Translations under genes and position numbers: made by a program | Assembly: GCA_029268145.1 (NCBI GenBank) | Contig: JAJUHA010000004.1 | Span: forward strand, 1-64,000 | Length of the DNA stretch: 64,000 nt | DNA from: Sphingomonadaceae bacterium | Lineage (GTDB): Bacteria; Pseudomonadota; Alphaproteobacteria; Sphingomonadales; Sphingomonadaceae | Reading direction: 5' to 3' | In this document: positions 52,411 to 60,776 of the stretch, in pieces | Layout of the letters: every line of letters starts with the position of its first letter | Numbering within the stretch: the stretch's first letter is position 1 | Notes under the pieces: generated by a model | Database searches by the model: none | What the model was told of the DNA's origin: nothing | Seen by the model: the letters and a program-made list of their open reading frames with translations, nothing else

Positions 52411-53181
52411 TTGCGCCTCCTCCTGCTGCTGGCGCTGCTTCTCGCCGCGCCTGCCGCGGCCTGGGGGCCGACCGGGCACCGCATCACCGGTGACCTTGCC
52501 GAGCGCTACCTCTCGCCCCGGGCGCGCGCCGGCCTTCAGGAGATTCTCGGCACCGAGAGCCTCGAGGAAGCCTCGACCTGGCCCGATCACATGCGCTCGG
52601 CGCCCGGCCTGTTCTGGCGGGTCACGGCAAGCCCCTGGCACTATGTGACCGTGCCCGATGGCCGGCGCTGGCGCGACCAGCCGCCGCCTGCCGAAGGCGA
52701 TGCGCTGACGGCCCTTCAGCGCTTCGCCGCCACCATCCGCGATCCCCAGGCGCCGCTGCCGGAGCGCCAGCTCGCGCTGCGCTTCGCCATCCACATCGTC
52801 GGCGATCTCTCGCAGCCGCTCCATGTCGGCCGCCCCGGCGATCGCGGCGGCAATGATGTCAAGGTCCGCTTTTTCGGCCGCGAGACCAACCTCCACGCGG
52901 TGTGGGACGGCGATCTCATCGACCATGAGCGGCTCGCCTTCAGCGAATGGGCTGCCCGGCTCCACCGGCGGCTCACGCCCGAGCAGCTCCGGGCCTGGTC
53001 GGATCCGGATCCCGAGCAGTGGGTGGATGATGGCGTCGCCGTCCGCGGCGCCCTCTATCCTCCCGGCCCCGACCTGTCCTGGGACTATGTCCGTGTCCAT
53101 CGCGCCACCCTCGATGCCCAGCTCGCCAAGGGGGGGCTCCGGCTCGCTGCCTGGCTCAACCGCCTGTTCGACCAGCCCTGA
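52411..53181 (+). CDS. S1/P1-type zinc nuclease
   Basis: The 256-residue secreted nuclease has a signal peptide ending APAAA. The mature N-terminus is predicted as [13 protein letters not shown], whose Trp1 is a zinc ligand in P1 family enzymes. Further His/Asp ligands are in [34 protein letters not shown] and [11 protein letters not shown]. It should cleave single-stranded nucleic acids outside the cytoplasm, in nutrient scavenging. A TTG start at 52411 with GGAG at a proper distance is used. It is co-directional with etfBA, perhaps only by chance. Confidence 0.9.
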   Translation: MRLLLLLALLLAAPAAAWGPTGHRITGDLAERYLSPRARAGLQEILGTESLEEASTWPDHMRSAPGLFWRVTASPWHYVTVPDGRRWRDQPPPAEGDALTALQRFAATIRDPQAPLPERQLALRFAIHIVGDLSQPLHVGRPGDRGGNDVKVRFFGRETNLHAVWDGDLIDHERLAFSEWAARLHRRLTPEQLRAWSDPDPEQWVDDGVAVRGALYPPGPDLSWDYVRVHRATLDAQLAKGGLRLAAWLNRLFDQP

Positions 53182-53248
53182 CGCTTCGCCGCTTGCCCGG
53201 CCACGGCTGCTTGGCTAGCTGGCGCCGGGCAGGCGTAGGGGCTGGCGG

Positions 53249-54109
53249 ATGCGGATCGGGGTCATCGGGGCGGGTATCATGGGGGCAGGCATCGCCCAGG
53301 TGGCGGCTGCGGCCGGGCATGACGTCACGCTCACCGACATCGCGCTTGACCGGGCCGAGGCGGGCAAGGCGGGCATCGGCAAGGCGCTCGACCGTCTGGT
53401 CGCCAGGGGAAGCCTCGAGGCCAGCGCGGCCGCGGCGCTGGTCGGCCGGATCACGCCGGCCGGAGACACGGCGCCCCTGTCCGAGGTCGATGTGGTCATC
53501 GAGGCGGCGACCGAGAGCGAGGAGCTGAAGCGCCGGATCTTCGGCGGGCTCAGGCTTGCCCCGCACGCGCTGCTCGCCACGAACACCTCGTCCATCTCGA
53601 TCACCCTGCTGGCGGCAGCGACCGACCGGCCCGACCGCTTCATCGGGCTCCACTTCTTCAACCCCGTCCCGGTCATGAAGCTGGTCGAGATCATCCCGGG
53701 TCTTGCCACCTCGGCAGACACGCAGGCAAGGGCCCGCGTCCTCGTCGAGGGGTTCGGCAAGACCGCGATCGTCTCGGCCGATTCCCCCTCCTTCATCGTC
53801 AACCGGGTGCTCTGCCCGATGCTGAACGAGGCGATCTTCGCGCTGGGCGAGGGCGTCGGCACCGTCGAGGACATCGACAAGGGGCTCCGCCTTGGCGCCA
53901 ACCACCCGATGGGCCCGCTGACGCTGGCCGATTTCGTCGGGCTCGACACGCTGCACGCGATCATGCTCGTCATGCAGAAGGCCACCGGCGACCCCAAGTA
54001 TCGCCCGGCGCCGCTTCTCACCAAATATGTCGAGGCCGGCTGGTATGGCCGCAAGTCGGGCCGGGGCTTCTACGACTATTCCGGCGAAACCCCGGTGCCG
54101 ACCCGCTGA
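53249..54109 (+). CDS. 3-hydroxyacyl-CoA (3-hydroxybutyryl-CoA) dehydrogenase
   Basis: The 286-residue protein has N-terminal NAD motif [18 protein letters not shown]. The catalytic His-Glu dyad sits in [16 protein letters not shown], and the C-terminal domain has [16 protein letters not shown] and [11 protein letters not shown]. It is a single-function enzyme of the Hbd/PaaH type that oxidises L-3-hydroxyacyl-CoA in fatty-acid or aromatic catabolism. It stands between the etf genes and the GntR-centred locus and could serve either. Confidence 0.94.
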   Translation: MRIGVIGAGIMGAGIAQVAAAAGHDVTLTDIALDRAEAGKAGIGKALDRLVARGSLEASAAAALVGRITPAGDTAPLSEVDVVIEAATESEELKRRIFGGLRLAPHALLATNTSSISITLLAAATDRPDRFIGLHFFNPVPVMKLVEIIPGLATSADTQARARVLVEGFGKTAIVSADSPSFIVNRVLCPMLNEAIFALGEGVGTVEDIDKGLRLGANHPMGPLTLADFVGLDTLHAIMLVMQKATGDPKYRPAPLLTKYVEAGWYGRKSGRGFYDYSGETPVPTR

Positions 54110-54125
54110 CCTCCGCGCTCCGGCG

Positions 54126-56627
54126 CTAGAAGCGCAGGCTGCCCTCCACCCCGACAAGCCGCCGCGCGCCCGGCGAAATGAACGAGCCGCCGAACTCGAT
54201 GGCCGGGATGACCTCGGCGACGAAGCGCTTGTCGGTGAGGTTTTCGGCAAAGCCGACGAGCGACCAGCGATCGGTCTCGATCCCGGCGCGCAGGGCAATG
54301 ATGCCGAAGGCGTCGCGCCGGGTGATCCCGTAGTCGGCATTGCCGACGAACGCGGGAAGGCCCAGCGCCGAGCCCGGCAGCAGGCCGGAGAAGAGCGTCG
54401 GCTTCTCCTGGTCCTGCACGGTGTGGAACCAGGTCGGCCCGGTCAGCCGCCAGTCGAACCTCAGCAGCCCGGCCAGTCCGCGCGTGCCGATGGGCTGGCG
54501 GATCTGGGTGCCGAGGTTGACGGTATAGTCGGCGGTGTAGGGGGACTTGTTGCCGACCGTGTCGGGCCGCGAGCTGTTGGCGCGGATCTCGCTTTCGGTC
54601 ACGTTGGCCGAGCCGAAGATGGTCCAGCCGTCGCGCAGCTCGGCCGAGACATTGACTTCGCCGCCGTAGAGGCGGACCTTGTCGATGTTGGAGACGACCC
54701 GCAGCAGGCCGAAGCCGCCGACGAAGAACTCGAAGAACTGCATGTCGGTGACGGAGGTGAAGTAGCCGGCAAGGTCGTAACGGACGCGCCCGCCGAACAG
54801 CGAGCCCTTGACGCCCGCCTCCACCGCGCTCGAGGTCTCCTTGTCGAAATCGTCCCGGATCCGGACGTCGGCGCCGATGAAGTCGACGAAGTTCTGCTGG
54901 ACGATTGCCGCCGAGCCCTGGTTGTTGAACCCGCCCGACTTGAAGCCGATTCCCCAGTTCGCATAGATGTTGGTGGCCGGGTTGGGCCGGTAGCTGAGGC
55001 TCACCTTGGGCTGCACCTGCGACCAGCTGTCCCGCTTTTCCGTGAGCGGCCCGAAGGCCTGGCCGGGGTTGATCGGCCCTCCGGTGAAGGGGTCGGTCAC
55101 GTTGGGCACCAGCGGGATCGCCCGCCGCTTCTCGATGTCGTAGCGGAGCGCGGCGCCGGCCGTGAACCGGTCGGAGAGCTTCCAGTCGGCCGCTCCGAAC
55201 ACGGCATAGACGTTGGTGCGGAAATTGTCGGCGAGAAGCTGCGAGGTCGGGTTGGTCGAGCCCGGCGGGTTGTAGATCTCGCGGATGACGCCGTTGCCCG
55301 TTTCGCCGGCGAGGTTGATGGCCACCGTCCGGTCGATGTTGAGATAGTAGAAGCCCGCCTGCCAGGAGAGCGGCCCATCGGTGTTGGAGATGAGCCGGAT
55401 CTCGGTGCTCACATCCTCCTGGTCGCGCTTCTGATACTGGGAGCCGTCGCAGGTGGTGGGCGAATAGGGCCCGAAGGTCGAGCCATTGGCGGGCGCGAAG
55501 ATAAAGGGCACCGGGATCTGGCCGATGAAGGCCGGCGGGTTGAGCGGATAGCCGGTGAGCGCTGCCGTCGAGGCGAAGCAGGCATTGACCGTGGCCGCGC
55601 CCGCCGGGTCGACGGCGGCGATGTAGCGGGCGAAGTCGGCCGAGGTGCCGTCGGCGACGAGGTCCTGCTTGACGTTGGAGTAGAGGGCCCAGGCGACCAG
55701 CCGGACGGCACCGAAATCATGGTCGATCTTGCCCGAGAACTCGAACGTGTCCTGGTCGTTGGTCGGCCGGATGTTCGAGTAGAAGTCGAACGGGTGATCG
55801 TTCACGTCCTCGAAGAAGGCCGGGTTGGCGGCCGCGAAGTTGGGGAGATGGAAGGCGGCGTTGAAGGCGATCGAGGCGCCCCGCAGCGTCAGGAACCGGC
55901 CCTTCAGGTCGATCTCGGTCGCGTCGCCCGCCGTGATGACGAAGCGGCCGTCGATCGCGAAGACCTCCTGGTCGTCGACCGTCTTCGACTCCAGAAAGCG
56001 GTTGGTCCACCAGCCGTCGGTCGTGCGATAATAAGCCGAAAGCACGGCTCCCACCCGGTCGTTCATGGGCGCGGCGACGAAGGCATCGCCCTCGAACGTG
56101 CGGTTGTTGGCGCCGAGCAGCCGCGCGCCCGCCTCGAGCGCATCGCCGGGCTTGGCCGTCGTCATCACGATGGCACCCGCAGCCGCGTTGCGGCCATAAT
56201 AGGCCCCTTGCGGGCCTTTCAGCACCTCGATCTGCCGCAGCGTGCCCTGGCGCTGGTTGAGCTGGGCGGTGTTGGTCTTGAGGATGCCATCGACGACGAG
56301 CGCCACCGAGCTTTCGGCGTCGCGCGCGCCATTGATCCCGCGGATGTTGATCTGGGTGTCCCCGGCCTCGGCCGTTCCGGTCACGATGGTGACGCCTGGC
56401 GTCAGCTGGATGAAGGCATCCGCCGTCTGGATGCCGGTCGTGCGGATGGTCTCGGCCGTCAGCACCGTGACCGAGGCCGGCACATCGGCCAGCCGCTCGT
56501 CGCGCCGCCGCGCCGTCACGATGATCTCGTCCCCGGCCGAGTCCGAGACCGTGGGTGCCGGCTGGGCCAGCGCCCCGCCCGGGACCATCGCCGCAGCCGC
56601 GGCGCCAAGCAGCAGGATCGTGCGCAT
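54126..56627 (-). CDS. TonB-dependent receptor of the GntR-centred locus
   Basis: The protein has 833 residues. The signal peptide ends GGALAQ, a TonB-box-like EIIVTARRR follows, and the plug has INIRGINGARDAESSVALV, VLKGPQGAYYGRNAAAGAI. A 22-strand-type barrel finishes with RRLVGVEGSLRF. It imports a ligand too large or scarce for porins. It is last of a minus-strand unit with the racemase-like and NTF2-like genes (36-bp gap), which makes it a likely importer of that pathway's substrate. Confidence 0.94.
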   Translation of the reverse strand: MRTILLLGAAAAAMVPGGALAQPAPTVSDSAGDEIIVTARRRDERLADVPASVTVLTAETIRTTGIQTADAFIQLTPGVTIVTGTAEAGDTQINIRGINGARDAESSVALVVDGILKTNTAQLNQRQGTLRQIEVLKGPQGAYYGRNAAAGAIVMTTAKPGDALEAGARLLGANNRTFEGDAFVAAPMNDRVGAVLSAYYRTTDGWWTNRFLESKTVDDQEVFAIDGRFVITAGDATEIDLKGRFLTLRGASIAFNAAFHLPNFAAANPAFFEDVNDHPFDFYSNIRPTNDQDTFEFSGKIDHDFGAVRLVAWALYSNVKQDLVADGTSADFARYIAAVDPAGAATVNACFASTAALTGYPLNPPAFIGQIPVPFIFAPANGSTFGPYSPTTCDGSQYQKRDQEDVSTEIRLISNTDGPLSWQAGFYYLNIDRTVAINLAGETGNGVIREIYNPPGSTNPTSQLLADNFRTNVYAVFGAADWKLSDRFTAGAALRYDIEKRRAIPLVPNVTDPFTGGPINPGQAFGPLTEKRDSWSQVQPKVSLSYRPNPATNIYANWGIGFKSGGFNNQGSAAIVQQNFVDFIGADVRIRDDFDKETSSAVEAGVKGSLFGGRVRYDLAGYFTSVTDMQFFEFFVGGFGLLRVVSNIDKVRLYGGEVNVSAELRDGWTIFGSANVTESEIRANSSRPDTVGNKSPYTADYTVNLGTQIRQPIGTRGLAGLLRFDWRLTGPTWFHTVQDQEKPTLFSGLLPGSALGLPAFVGNADYGITRRDAFGIIALRAGIETDRWSLVGFAENLTDKRFVAEVIPAIEFGGSFISPGARRLVGVEGSLRF

Positions 56628-56662
56628 CGTCTCTCACCCCTTCAGCCTGCAGCGCTCGCCCT

Positions 56663-57061
56663 TCAGACGAGGACGTTCGCACCACTCATGTACACGAAGA
56701 CCTCCTGGAAGCGGTCTCCCCGGATCCGCCAGAAGTTGGTGTTGAACAGCCGCGTGACCGAGCCGTCGGCCGCGGTCAGCACCGCCTCGAAGCTTGCCGC
56801 GATCCGCCCGTTGGCGGCATCGACGGTGGTCACGAAATCCCGGTGGACGATCCTCTCCCACGCACCGAAGAAGTCGGTGAACATGCGCTCCAGCTCCGCC
56901 CTGCCGGCGTGCGTGGTGAAGCTCGTCTGCACGGTGAAGATGGCCTCGTTGTGGAAGCAGGCGAGGGTTCCGGCCAGATCTTTCCGGTCGACCGCGGCGA
57001 AATAGCGGTGGAACGCCAGGTCGATGAGGCCAGCCCGGTCGAGCGTGCACGGATACTGCAT
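56663..57061 (-). CDS. NTF2-like (SnoaL-type) protein, downstream paralog
   Basis: The 132-residue protein has a cone-shaped NTF2-like fold suggested by the helix FHRYFAAVDRKDLAGTLACFH and beta-strands FTVQTSFTTHAGRAELERMF and RLFNTNFWRIRGDRFQEVFV. It ends in VYMSGANVL, a tail shared with its upstream paralog (HVYMSGENLL). The family includes isomerases, cyclases, dehydratases and small-subunit partners; the catalytic residue is not evident. The ATG overlaps the paralog stop by one base. Confidence 0.8.
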   Translation of the reverse strand: MQYPCTLDRAGLIDLAFHRYFAAVDRKDLAGTLACFHNEAIFTVQTSFTTHAGRAELERMFTDFFGAWERIVHRDFVTTVDAANGRIAASFEAVLTAADGSVTRLFNTNFWRIRGDRFQEVFVYMSGANVLV

Positions 57062-57501
57062 CAGGCGTCTCCCGGCTTGAGGAGATTCTCGCCGCTCATG
57101 TAGACATGAACGCGGTGGAACAGCCGGTCGCGCAGGTAGAAGCGGTTGGCATTCTCGTAGCGCAGCGGGCTTCCGCCGACAGGCGTGATCAGCACGGTGA
57201 ACTGGGAGCAGATGGCGTTGGTCTCCGGGTCGGCGACATGGACGAAATTGCCGTGCCAGATCTCGGAGAAGTCGGCGAACAGCTTCTGGAACATGGCACG
57301 GATGGCGGTGTCCCGGCCGGCGTGGACCGTGTTCGAGGTGACCTCGGTGAGGATGGCATCCTCGGTGAAGCAGTCGAGCACCTGCTCGAGGTTCTTGTTG
57401 TCGACGCCGTCGAAATAGCGCTTGGTCACGATGTCGACATAGAAGGGGTAGGGCAAGGGGCGCTGCCCCGGCCCGCCCTCGGTCCACGCCGGCTGCGTCA
57501 T
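57061..57501 (-). CDS. NTF2-like (SnoaL-type) protein, upstream paralog
   Basis: The 146-residue protein has FYVDIVTKRYFDGVDNKNLEQ at the N-terminus, then DCFTEDAILTEVTSNTVHAG and ANRFYLRDRLFHRVHVYMSG. It ends in VYMSGENLL plus a short tail. It shares fold and the VYMSG ending with the next gene, suggesting paralogs that may form a heterodimer. The ATG at 57501 overlaps the racemase-like stop by four bases. The role is unknown; it could act on an unstable intermediate. Confidence 0.8.
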   Translation of the reverse strand: MTQPAWTEGGPGQRPLPYPFYVDIVTKRYFDGVDNKNLEQVLDCFTEDAILTEVTSNTVHAGRDTAIRAMFQKLFADFSEIWHGNFVHVADPETNAICSQFTVLITPVGGSPLRYENANRFYLRDRLFHRVHVYMSGENLLKPGDA

Positions 57502-58250
57502 GGCAGGGCCCTCCGGATCTGTTCGGCCTTGTCCACCTCGGGTGCGGGGAAGGCGCGCTTGGAATGGCTGAGGCCGAGCGCGAGAAGAAGCTCGAGCTGC
57601 TTCCACGCCACCTGGCCCGGATTGATCACCGGCACCGGCAGGTTGGCGGCAAGGAAGGCCGCCGACTGGTGCATGGTGGTCGACCCGAGGACGATCACGT
57701 CGGCGCCATCCTCGGCGATCGCCGCCTCGGCCTCGGCCTTGAGCTTCGCGAAGATCACCTCTTCCTTGCCGGCCAGCAGCTCGGTGACGTCCGGCCGGGT
57801 CTCGATCGAGCGAAGCGAGGCGACCCGCTCCCAGAGGCCATATTCGGTCAGCGTCTTCTCATAGAGCGGGAACCACTGCGGCCACATGGTGAGCACGGTA
57901 AAGCGCTTGCCCAGCATCATCGCGGTGGCGAACGCTGCCTCGCCAGGTCCCACGACCGGGATCGACAGGGCCGACCGGAGCGCCCTGAGGCCGCTGTCGG
58001 ACACGGTGTCGATGAGGACGCCGGAATAGCCCTCGCGCTCGGCATCGATCCCGGCCTGGAAGACCGTCCAGTCCATCAGCAGCATGTCGTGGTAGCTGTC
58101 GCCGAGCGCAGCGCCCCAGGGCACGGCCACGAACTCCGGCCGGAATCCCGGCGAGACCAGCGCGTCGGGCAGCTGCGCTGCCCGAGCCGCCACCCCAGCT
58201 GCATCCATCGGGATGGGAACGATGACTTTCACGCGGCGAACTCCGGTCAT
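57498..58250 (-). CDS. Asp/Glu/hydantoin racemase-family protein without the catalytic cysteines
   Basis: The 250-residue two-domain protein is of the Asp/Glu racemase superfamily, with characteristic VIVPIPMDAAG start and GPGEAAFATAMMLGKRFTVL. The two catalytic Cys positions read differently: DTVSDSGL (Thr where relatives have the first Cys) and VIVLGSTTMHQ (Ser where GC is usual). A normal two-cysteine racemase reaction is therefore unlikely; a decarboxylase/isomerase variation or binding role is possible. The start at 58250 has GGGAGAG upstream; ATG 58262 is an alternative. It is first of the minus-strand unit. Confidence 0.82.
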   Translation of the reverse strand: MTGVRRVKVIVPIPMDAAGVAARAAQLPDALVSPGFRPEFVAVPWGAALGDSYHDMLLMDWTVFQAGIDAEREGYSGVLIDTVSDSGLRALRSALSIPVVGPGEAAFATAMMLGKRFTVLTMWPQWFPLYEKTLTEYGLWERVASLRSIETRPDVTELLAGKEEVIFAKLKAEAEAAIAEDGADVIVLGSTTMHQSAAFLAANLPVPVINPGQVAWKQLELLLALGLSHSKRAFPAPEVDKAEQIRRALP

Positions 58251-58277
58251 CGTCTCTCCCATTGCCAGCGCTTCGTT

Positions 58278-58290
58278 CTTGTATACAGAG
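58278..58290. promoter_or_regulatory. putative GntR operator 1 (TGTATACA)
   Basis: TTGTATACAG lies in the gap between the racemase-like gene (minus) and gntR (plus). Core TGTATACA (58280-58287) is a perfect 8-bp palindrome. It matches the GT...AC spacing common to FCD-group GntR operators and recurs at 59741-59750. It would allow autoregulation and control of the racemase-NTF2-receptor unit. Confidence 0.7.
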
Positions 58291-58332
58291 GGCAACGTCA
58301 AGCCTTGCAGCCGGCGGTTTTGACAGGACGGT

Positions 58333-58391
58333 GAGGGAGAGGGAGAGGGAGAGGGGGAGAGGGGGAGAGGAAGGGAGAGAGGGAGGGGGAG
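58333..58391 (+). repeat. purine-only tract with GGGAGA repeats before gntR
   Basis: All 59 bases before the gntR ATG are A or G. They include GGGAGA repeats and nine runs of three or more G, so the G3+N1-7 quadruplex pattern is satisfied several times. The tract contains multiple potential Shine-Dalgarno sequences. It may fold as a quadruplex in RNA and affect translation of the regulator; alternatively, it is a slippage-prone microsatellite-like repeat. Confidence 0.75.
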
Positions 58392-59054
58392 ATGGCGTCG
58401 CGCGCGGCCGACATCGCCTATGCCGAGATTCGCGGTCTCATCCTTTCGGGCGAGGCGCCGCCGGGCACGCGCCTCAAGGAGGAGGAGCTGGCCAGCCGCT
58501 GCGGGGTCTCGCGCACCCCGGTGCGGGACGCGCTCCGCCGGCTCGAAGGCGAGCTCTTCGTCGTAAGAAACGGCGCCAGCCGCATGTTCGTCGCCGACTG
58601 GCAGGCGGAGGATCTGGACGAACTGTTCGCGCTGCGCGGCATGATCGAGGCGCATGCCGCCGCCCGTGCCGCGCTGCGGATCGGGCCCGAGGCGCTCGCT
58701 GAGCTCGAGGCCGTGAACGCCAGGCTCGGCGAGGCCGTCGCCGGCCCCACGCCGGACATCGCCACCTTCCTCGAGGCAAATCGCCGCTTTCACGATCTCG
58801 TCATCGCCGCTGCCGAGTCGCCGCGGCTTCCGGCCGTGCTTGCACTCCTCGTCGAGCAGCCGATCGTGCGCCGCACCGCCCAGCACTATGGCCGCGAGGC
58901 GCTCGAGCGTTCCGCCGCCGAACATGCCGAGCTGGTGCGGGCGCTTGCCGCCCGCGACCCGGAATGGGCGCGCGGCGTGATGACCGGCCACATCCGCCGG
59001 GCCTATCACGCCTTCGTCGAGGCCTCCCGGGTGGCTCCGGCGCGCGCGAGATAG
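58392..59054 (+). CDS. GntR-family (FCD/FadR subfamily) transcriptional regulator
   Basis: The 220-residue protein has a winged-helix DNA-binding domain (PPGTRLKEEELASRCGVSRTPVRDALRRLE) in residues 20-60. The FCD ligand domain follows, with likely metal ligands Asp/His in FHDLVIAAAE and EHAELVRALAARD and HIRRAY. It likely represses the flanking units through TGTATACA sites at 58280 and 59742 and releases them on binding a pathway metabolite. Its 3' end overlaps the convergent hydrolase gene by 49 bp. Confidence 0.92.
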   Translation: MASRAADIAYAEIRGLILSGEAPPGTRLKEEELASRCGVSRTPVRDALRRLEGELFVVRNGASRMFVADWQAEDLDELFALRGMIEAHAAARAALRIGPEALAELEAVNARLGEAVAGPTPDIATFLEANRRFHDLVIAAAESPRLPAVLALLVEQPIVRRTAQHYGREALERSAAEHAELVRALAARDPEWARGVMTGHIRRAYHAFVEASRVAPARAR

Positions 59055-59686
59055 GCCAGCGCCTCGTCGAGCCCGATGACATCGGCGGTCTTGGCGGCAA
59101 GGTCGAACAGGTTGGCCGCGTGGACTCCGGCATCCCGGTCGCCGACTGCCTCGCGCACCACCAGCGGCACCAGGCCATGGCAGAGCGCGTCGACTGCGGT
59201 CGCGCGCACGCACCCCGAGGTAGAAAGGCCGGCGATGACGAGCGTGTCGACGCCCATGCCGCGCAGCATGGCGGCGAGACCGGTGGCGAAGAAGGCGCTC
59301 GGATACTGCTTGGTCACCACGATGTCGCCCGGCTGCGGCGCGAGCTCGGGGGTGAAGTCGCCCAGCGGGTTGCCGGAATCGAAGCAGGCAAGTGCGGCGA
59401 TCTTCCGGTAGAACATCCCCCCGTCGCGCGCCGGGTCGTCACGGACATATTCGACCCGGGTGAAGATGGCGGGCACGTCGGCCGCCCGCGCGGCCTCGGC
59501 CAGCCGCGCTGCCGCGGCGCGCGCCGCCTCGACCCCGGCGTAGAGGGGCGAGTCCGCCACGAAATAGGCGGCGGCGAAATCGATCAGCAGCAGCGCCGGC
59601 CGGCTGCCCCAGGGCAGGCTGCCGCCGAAGCCCGCGGCGCGATAGTCCGCCGCCACGTCCGCCACGTCTGCCTTTGCCATCTCCAT
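59006..59686 (-). CDS. isochorismatase-family hydrolase, N-carbamoylsarcosine amidase-like
   Basis: The protein has about 226 residues. The cysteine-hydrolase triad is visible as Asp in ALLLIDFAAAYF, Lys in IVVTKQYPSAFFAT and Cys in GLSTSGCVRATAVDAL. The STSGCVRATAVDA stretch is typical of N-carbamoylsarcosine amidohydrolase and maleamate amidase-like enzymes rather than true isochorismatases. It would hydrolyse an amide or N-carbamoyl group. Two ATGs (59686, 59680) are possible starts. It is divergent from the HMG-CoA-lyase-like gene with an operator between. Confidence 0.87.
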   Translation of the reverse strand: MEMAKADVADVAADYRAAGFGGSLPWGSRPALLLIDFAAAYFVADSPLYAGVEAARAAAARLAEAARAADVPAIFTRVEYVRDDPARDGGMFYRKIAALACFDSGNPLGDFTPELAPQPGDIVVTKQYPSAFFATGLAAMLRGMGVDTLVIAGLSTSGCVRATAVDALCHGLVPLVVREAVGDRDAGVHAANLFDLAAKTADVIGLDEALAYLARAGATREASTKA

Positions 59687-59740
59687 GCCCTTTCCGCTTG
59701 CCCTCGGCGCCGCGGCGGCTATAGGCCCGATTCGCGAAGA

Positions 59741-59750
59741 TTGTATACAA
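59741..59750. promoter_or_regulatory. putative GntR operator 2 (TTGTATACAA)
   Basis: A perfect 10-bp palindrome TTGTATACAA lies 40 bp before the HMG-CoA-lyase-like ATG and 55 bp before the divergent hydrolase gene. It shares the core TGTATACA with 58280-58287. Its place between divergent genes suits control of both by the GntR regulator encoded between the two sites. Confidence 0.75.
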
Positions 59751-59789
59751 GACGTCGCCGCACGCCACCGCAAGGCAGGAGGAGCGCGC

Positions 59790-60776
59790 ATGGCAGGAGA
59801 CCCGCATCCCGATGCTCCGCAGCCGGACGCCGCGGCCGTTCGGGCCGAGGCGGTCACCATCGTCGAGGTGGGCCCGCGCGATGGGCTCCAGAACGAGCGC
59901 GAGATCCTCTCCACGGCCGACAAGGTCGCCCTCATCGCCCGCCTCGCCGGGTTCGGCGCCACCCGCATCGAGGTGGCGAGTTTCGTCAATCCGCGCCGCG
60001 TGCCGCAGATGGCCGATGCGGAGGAGGTGATCGCGGCGCTGCCGCCCCGCGCGGCCCGGGGCTACTCCGCCATCGGCCTCTGCCTCAATCTGCGCGGGGT
60101 CGAGCGGGCGCTGGCCACGCTCGCGCTTCCCAACGGCGGGCTCGACGAGGCCGGCTGCGTGCTGGTTGCCACCGACAGCTTTGGCATCCGCAACCAGGGC
60201 CAGACCATCGCCGACGGCATCGCCGCCAACCGGGAGATGCTGAAGGCCGCGAAGGCAGGCGGTCTTCTGCCCCAGGTCACCATCTCGGCGGCCTTCGGCT
60301 GCCCGTTCGAGGGCGAGGTGCCGCCAGGCCGCGTCGTGGCGCTGGCCGAGGCCATGGCCGAGGCGGGAGCAGCCGAGATCGCCCTTGCCGACACGATCGG
60401 AGTCGCCGTCCCCGCCCAGGTCACCGACCTCGTCGGCAGGGTGCGCGAAGCGGTCGGCGCCGTGCCGCTGCGCATCCACCTCCACGACACCCGCGGCCTT
60501 GCCCCGGCCAATGCCTGGGCGGCGTTCGAGGCGGGCGTCAGGGTGTTCGATTCCGCGCTCGGCGGGCTGGGCGGCTGCCCCTTTGCACCCAGGGCGACCG
60601 GCAATGTCGCGACCGAGGAGCTCGTCTATCTCTTCGAGCGTTCCGGCGTCGCGACCGGCCTTTCGCTCGAGGAAGCGATCGCGGCCAATCACTGGTTCGC
60701 GGGCATCATGGGCCGGCCGCTTCCCAGCCGGGTCGGCCGGGCCGGGGATTTCGTGGCACAGAAGGAGGCGGCATGA
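59790..60776 (+). CDS. hydroxymethylglutaryl-CoA lyase-like protein
   Basis: The 328-residue TIM-barrel enzyme has EVGPRDGLQNEREIL, AFGCPFEGEVPPGRV, the metal-binding HLHDTRGLAPANAW and the signature GGLGGCPFAPRATGNVATEE with the catalytic Cys. Family enzymes cleave HMG-CoA or related 3-hydroxy-acyl-CoA into acetyl-CoA and a keto acid. In the CPFAP block an Arg replaces the more common Gly, which may reflect a different substrate. AGGAGGAGC precedes the ATG. The stop overlaps hyuA by four bases. Confidence 0.9.
   Translation: MAGDPHPDAPQPDAAAVRAEAVTIVEVGPRDGLQNEREILSTADKVALIARLAGFGATRIEVASFVNPRRVPQMADAEEVIAALPPRAARGYSAIGLCLNLRGVERALATLALPNGGLDEAGCVLVATDSFGIRNQGQTIADGIAANREMLKAAKAGGLLPQVTISAAFGCPFEGEVPPGRVVALAEAMAEAGAAEIALADTIGVAVPAQVTDLVGRVREAVGAVPLRIHLHDTRGLAPANAWAAFEAGVRVFDSALGGLGGCPFAPRATGNVATEELVYLFERSGVATGLSLEEAIAANHWFAGIMGRPLPSRVGRAGDFVAQKEAA

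Noticed and set aside
54027-57005. Long plus-strand frame opposite the second TonB receptor
   Set aside because: It is antisense to a complete receptor with plug and barrel; no protein family similarity.
58333-58391. Tandem GGGAGA units as a CRISPR or integration-site repeat
   Set aside because: There are no spacers, no cas genes, and the units are too short and imperfect; it is a simple purine repeat.
58251-59213. N-terminal extension of the racemase-like frame, including a Pro-Leu-Ser repeat
   Set aside because: The extension reads through the purine tract as repetitive codons and overlaps gntR; the family start and a good Shine-Dalgarno are at 58250.
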